The notes under the pieces: model-generated
Database searches by the model: none
What the model was told of the DNA's origin: nothing
What the model saw: only the letters and a program-made list of their open reading frames with translations
DNA from: Thermofilaceae archaeon
GTDB taxonomy: Archaea > Thermoproteota > Thermoprotei > Thermofilales > B69-G16
Direction of reading: 5' to 3'
NCBI GenBank assembly: GCA_027017165.1
Contig: JALURF010000189.1
Location: forward strand, 1 to 7,877
Length of the DNA stretch: 7,877 nucleotides
Shown: positions 5,736 to 7,877 of the stretch, in pieces
Numbering within the stretch: the first letter of the stretch is position 1
How the letters are laid out: the number at the start of each line of letters is the position of its first letter
Position numbers and translations under genes: made by a program

Positions 5736-6407
5736 TTAAAAAGTGTCTAATCCTCGATCTTTCATAAATTTTAACACTTTAGGTGCTATCAATATGGCTA
5801 ATAAGTGATCCACAAACAAGTCTTGAGGAATGAAAACCAATACTGAAGTCGTGAAAAATACTAAAAGTAACTCTGTATCAGTGAGTCCAAGATATCCAAT
5901 CACGGTCTTAGACCAAGAGCTTAAACCCCTACCTAAAGCCGTGGGCTGTACCGCGTAATAGCAGAATACGAGAAAACCCATAAGATACATCGGAGCTACA
6001 GCTATAAGAGATAGTAGTAGCAAGACTATCTTATCCCTTAGAGATGGATTAAATAACGACCTAGACGAGCGTCTCGCATAAAGCCTAGATAGATAACTCA
6101 TCAAAAAAGACGATACAGGAAACATCCAAAGATAGCCAGCCGTATAGCCGACCAGCACTTGCGGACCTCCGCTAAAATTAGCAGCCGCTGGCACGCCGAA
6201 AGCAATCATTAACAAGTAGATTAACTGAGAGAGCGCCGCGTACCTAGGCTTTAAAATCAGCCCCGCCAGTATTACTACGAAATTTTGCATCGTATAAGGT
6301 ACGGGTCCCAAGTTAAACTTCACCTGCGCGAAAACAGCTGTAAGCGTTGCAAAAAGAGAGGACATAACGATATATGCTAGAGACCCCCGAGACTTATGCA
6401 AGTTCAT
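5736..6407 (-). CDS. bioY: BioY, substrate-binding (S) component of the biotin ECF transporter
   Basis: A 223-residue membrane protein with about six hydrophobic segments (roughly 10-30, 43-70, 82-105, 125-150, 178-195, 196-210). The BioY signature is clear: 'GPVPYTMQNFVVILAGLILKP' region (34-54), 'LIYLLMIAFGVPAAANFSGGPQ' (61-82) and 'GYTAGYLWMFP' (87-97), as in the biotin-binding face of known BioY proteins. Near the C-terminus 'IPQDLFVDHLLA' (193-204) replaces the usual P-G-D-x-x-K; the Asp is kept, Gly and Lys are not. It should import biotin, with ATPase and EcfT subunits encoded elsewhere, since none is here. The gene lies 46 bases after the LeuB-like gene but has its own TATA box and an operator-like palindrome over its start codon, so biotin-responsive control is likely. 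The ATG coincides with the predicted transcription start. Confidence 0.9.
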   Translation of the reverse strand: MNLHKSRGSLAYIVMSSLFATLTAVFAQVKFNLGPVPYTMQNFVVILAGLILKPRYAALSQLIYLLMIAFGVPAAANFSGGPQVLVGYTAGYLWMFPVSSFLMSYLSRLYARRSSRSLFNPSLRDKIVLLLLSLIAVAPMYLMGFLVFCYYAVQPTALGRGLSSWSKTVIGYLGLTDTELLLVFFTTSVLVFIPQDLFVDHLLAILIAPKVLKFMKDRGLDTF

Positions 6408-6421
6408 AACATGTTATGAAC
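6402..6421. promoter_or_regulatory. Perfect 20-base palindrome over the bioY start (putative operator)
   Basis: GTTCATAACATGTTATGAAC is its own reverse complement over all 20 bases. It contains the bioY ATG (6407-6405) and reaches 14 bases upstream, so it covers the predicted leaderless transcription start. A repressor dimer bound here would block initiation. A biotin-sensing regulator (BirA-like or another) is the natural candidate, but the motif is not one I recognise as a known BirA or BioR site. Confidence 0.65.
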
Positions 6422-6429
6422 CATAGGTG

Positions 6430-6437
6430 TATAATAC
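6430..6437 (-). promoter_or_regulatory. TATA box of bioY, leaderless spacing
   Basis: On the - strand the run reads GTATTATACACC, and the ATTATA centre is about 26 bases before the A of the bioY ATG, with an A-rich GTAAACC upstream as possible BRE. There is no ribosome site before the ATG. All this sits in the 46-base gap after the LeuB-like gene. Confidence 0.55.
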
Positions 6438-6453
6438 GGTTTACTATCCTAAA

Positions 6454-7461
6454 CTAGTCTAAGAACTTTATGATTTCTTTAACCAATTCTCTAGTCGTGC
6501 TCGATCCGCCAAGGTCTGGAGTTAACACTTTTCCTATGGATAGAACTCTCCATATAGCATTTTCGAGTATATTAGCTTTTTCTTGGAAACCCAGATACTT
6601 CAACATATGGGTTGCGCTCATCATTAACCCTAGCGGATTCGCTATTCCTTTACCAGCTATATCGAAAGCGGCCCCATGGATAGCCTCGAACATAGCATGT
6701 TCATCGCCTAGGTTGCAGGCGGGTACTAAGCCTATACTCCCCACTAACGCCGCTGCCTCATCCGTCAAGATATCGCCGAACATATTCGTAGATACAATAA
6801 CGTCGAAGTTCTCGGGATTTTTAATCAGCTTATAAGCGGTTGCATCAACTATACTATACTCAACCTCTATCTGCGGAAAATTTCTCGCTACTTCTTCCGC
6901 AGTTTCCAGAAATAATCCACAAGTTTCTCTTAAAATATTAGCTTTATGAACTACGGTAACTTTCCTCCGGTTATTCTCCACGGCGTACCTAAACGCTTTA
7001 AGAAGAATACGCCTAGACGCGTGCTCGGTAATAACGCGCAGACTAATAGCAACCTCTGGCAATGGCCTAAACTCCACACCGCTATACAACCCTTCCGTAT
7101 TCTCTCTAAAAAAGACAATGTCTAGATTCCCCATGGGCGATAACGGATTACTCTTAAAAAATCTAATATTAGCGTACAAGTCGAGGAATCGCCTCAACAA
7201 CACGTTTACACTCCTATAACCCTTCCTCTCGACGGGAGTAGCTATAGGTCCTTTAAGAACAGCATCACATTTCCTTATAATTTCTAAATCTTCATCGCTT
7301 ATAGGCACACCCTCTCTCTTCCATCTTGCGAGCCCAGCGTCTATAAAGACGTATTCTAATGGAACTTCGAGGTGATCGAGAACTTCGAGAGTAGCGTCTA
7401 CTATTTCGGGACCTATACCGTCTCCCCGAATCACAGCGATTTTCCTACTCAAACTCCCCAC
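6454..7461 (-). CDS. NAD-dependent beta-decarboxylating dehydrogenase (LeuB / isocitrate / homoisocitrate family)
   Basis: A 335-residue cytoplasmic enzyme of the isopropylmalate/isocitrate dehydrogenase family. 'VIRGDGIGPEI' opens it. R90, R100 and R119 are the carboxylate-binding arginines, 'FFRENTEGLYSG' follows, 'VVHKANIL' holds the catalytic Lys, and 'NMFGDILTDEAA' the metal-binding Asp residues. 'HGAAFDIAGKGIANP' has the Asp that favours NAD over NADP. The substrate loop reads R83-S-V-N86-V-L-L-R90: the S-x-N pair is typical of isocitrate dehydrogenases (E. coli Ser113, Asn115), where isopropylmalate enzymes have Glu and Leu. 'ANIRFF' lacks the usual Pro, and 'AAFDIAG' has Phe for Pro. 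Operon context with a LeuD-type subunit argues for isopropylmalate or a related acid, so the substrate is open. The GTG overlaps the upstream gene by 17 bases; the in-frame TTG at 7452, behind a GGTGGGG run, is an equally good start. Confidence 0.85.
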   Translation of the reverse strand: MGSLSRKIAVIRGDGIGPEIVDATLEVLDHLEVPLEYVFIDAGLARWKREGVPISDEDLEIIRKCDAVLKGPIATPVERKGYRSVNVLLRRFLDLYANIRFFKSNPLSPMGNLDIVFFRENTEGLYSGVEFRPLPEVAISLRVITEHASRRILLKAFRYAVENNRRKVTVVHKANILRETCGLFLETAEEVARNFPQIEVEYSIVDATAYKLIKNPENFDVIVSTNMFGDILTDEAAALVGSIGLVPACNLGDEHAMFEAIHGAAFDIAGKGIANPLGLMMSATHMLKYLGFQEKANILENAIWRVLSIGKVLTPDLGGSSTTRELVKEIIKFLD

Positions 7462-7877
7462 CCTGCTTTAGGTACTCAACCAGCCCGCCCGCCAAGTAGA
7501 TTTTATAGATTATCTCCGGCCATCTCCTAAACTTGAGTTGAACTCTACGGGTTAGATTTCTAATTATTCCCTTTTCCAGCGATATTTCAGCCTCATCTCC
7601 CTCCTCGAAAATCGACGTAACTCCTGGACACTCTACAGCGGCGAGGCCGACGTTTATAGCATTTCTAAAAAATATTCTAGCAAAACTCTCCGCGACTACA
7701 GCTCTAACTCCTAGAGCTTTTATAACGAGAGGAGCGTGTTCCCTACTACTACCACAGCCGAAGTTCTGACCAGCGACTATAATATCTCCAGGCTTTATCT
7801 TCCTACTAAGCTCCGTGTCCAAATCTTCAAAAGCGTGTTTAGCGAGTTTCTCTATATTTAATATATCGTATTTATAC
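7445..7877 (-). CDS. leuD: 3-isopropylmalate dehydratase-type small subunit (LeuD family), 5' end outside window
   Basis: Partial: the reading frame stays open to the window edge. Beyond the TTG at 7822 it continues as Y-K-Y-D-I-L-N-I-E-K-L-A-K-H-A-F-E-D, which matches the LeuD region '..dpeeLakhaFed', so that TTG is internal. The true start lies past 7877, and some 20-25 residues are missing by comparison with the family. 'GDIIVAGQNFGCGSSREHAP' is the hallmark of the aconitase swivel domain, with the SSR substrate-binding serines/arginine. 'VVAESFARIFFRNAINVGL' follows, and the C-terminal 'LAGGLVEYLK' is also typical. With a large subunit (LeuC-like) bearing the 4Fe-4S cluster, it isomerises 2-isopropylmalate or a homologous tricarboxylate. 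Its overlap with the dehydrogenase gene shows that two successive steps are co-expressed. Homoaconitase-type activity is not excluded. Confidence 0.88.
   Translation of the reverse strand, partial: YKYDILNIEKLAKHAFEDLDTELSRKIKPGDIIVAGQNFGCGSSREHAPLVIKALGVRAVVAESFARIFFRNAINVGLAAVECPGVTSIFEEGDEAEISLEKGIIRNLTRRVQLKFRRWPEIIYKIYLAGGLVEYLKQGGEFE

Noticed and set aside
6408..6453. Riboswitch ahead of bioY
   Set aside because: The gap is 46 bases and the promoter appears leaderless, so there is no transcribed leader to fold. I also know of no biotin riboswitch.
6470..6835. Long open frame on the + strand inside the LeuB-like gene
   Set aside because: It is fully antisense to a well-supported enzyme gene, matches no family and has no promoter or ribosome site. 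The same applies to open frames at 704-940 (-), 1887-2318 (-), 2583-2768 (-), 3059-3280 (-) and 3949-4206 (+).
7820..7822. TTG as start codon of the LeuD-type gene
   Set aside because: The frame remains open upstream to the window edge and encodes residues matching the LeuD family (L-A-K-H-A-F-E-D), so the TTG is internal and the gene is cut by the window.

Overview
The window looks like chromosomal DNA from a hyperthermophilic archaeon, most likely of the Thermoproteota (crenarchaeal) side; I cannot name the genus. The grounds are A+T-rich DNA, TATA-type promoters about 26 bases ahead of start codons with little or no leader, GAGG-type ribosome sites on genes that do have a leader, frequent GTG and TTG starts, and an archaeal gene set: archaeo-eukaryotic primase superfamily, MNT-HEPN pair, AbrB-type VapBC pairs, and an Lrp/AsnC regulator. 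No RNA gene, CRISPR array or insertion sequence was seen, and no stretch of 300 bases lacks a gene.

Left part, + strand (57-3773). A non-canonical primase-superfamily protein with an uncharacterised C-terminal half comes first. It is followed by a CoA-disulfide reductase-type flavoprotein with its own promoter and strong ribosome site. Next is a two-gene MNT nucleotidyltransferase / HEPN module. Its promoter appears leaderless and carries a perfect 15-base inverted repeat plus a third half-site just downstream, a likely autoregulatory operator.

Middle, - strand (3784-5597). An Lrp/AsnC regulator converges on the HEPN gene. Behind it lie two consecutive AbrB-VapB/PIN-VapC toxin-antitoxin loci in the same orientation. 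The downstream locus is intact. The upstream one keeps a whole antitoxin gene, but its toxin is broken: it has a stop at codon 40, a one-base frameshift exactly at the expected catalytic Glu, and no C-terminal two-thirds. The intact operon's promoter starts where the dead toxin fades out. This stretch is a toxin-antitoxin island in decay.

Right part, - strand (5736-7877). A 3-isopropylmalate-dehydratase-type small subunit (LeuD family, running off the window edge) overlaps a beta-decarboxylating dehydrogenase of the LeuB / isocitrate dehydrogenase family. The two catalyse successive kinds of step in 2-oxoacid chain elongation or leucine synthesis, but the dehydrogenase carries an isocitrate-type S-x-N motif, so its substrate is uncertain. 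Downstream is a solitary bioY (biotin ECF transporter S component). Its start codon lies inside a perfect 20-base palindrome, with a TATA box placed for a leaderless transcript; this looks like an operator covering the transcription start.

The strongest items for follow-up are the bioY palindrome, the MNT-HEPN operator, the decayed vapC, the unusual primase-like protein and the substrate of the LeuB-like enzyme.
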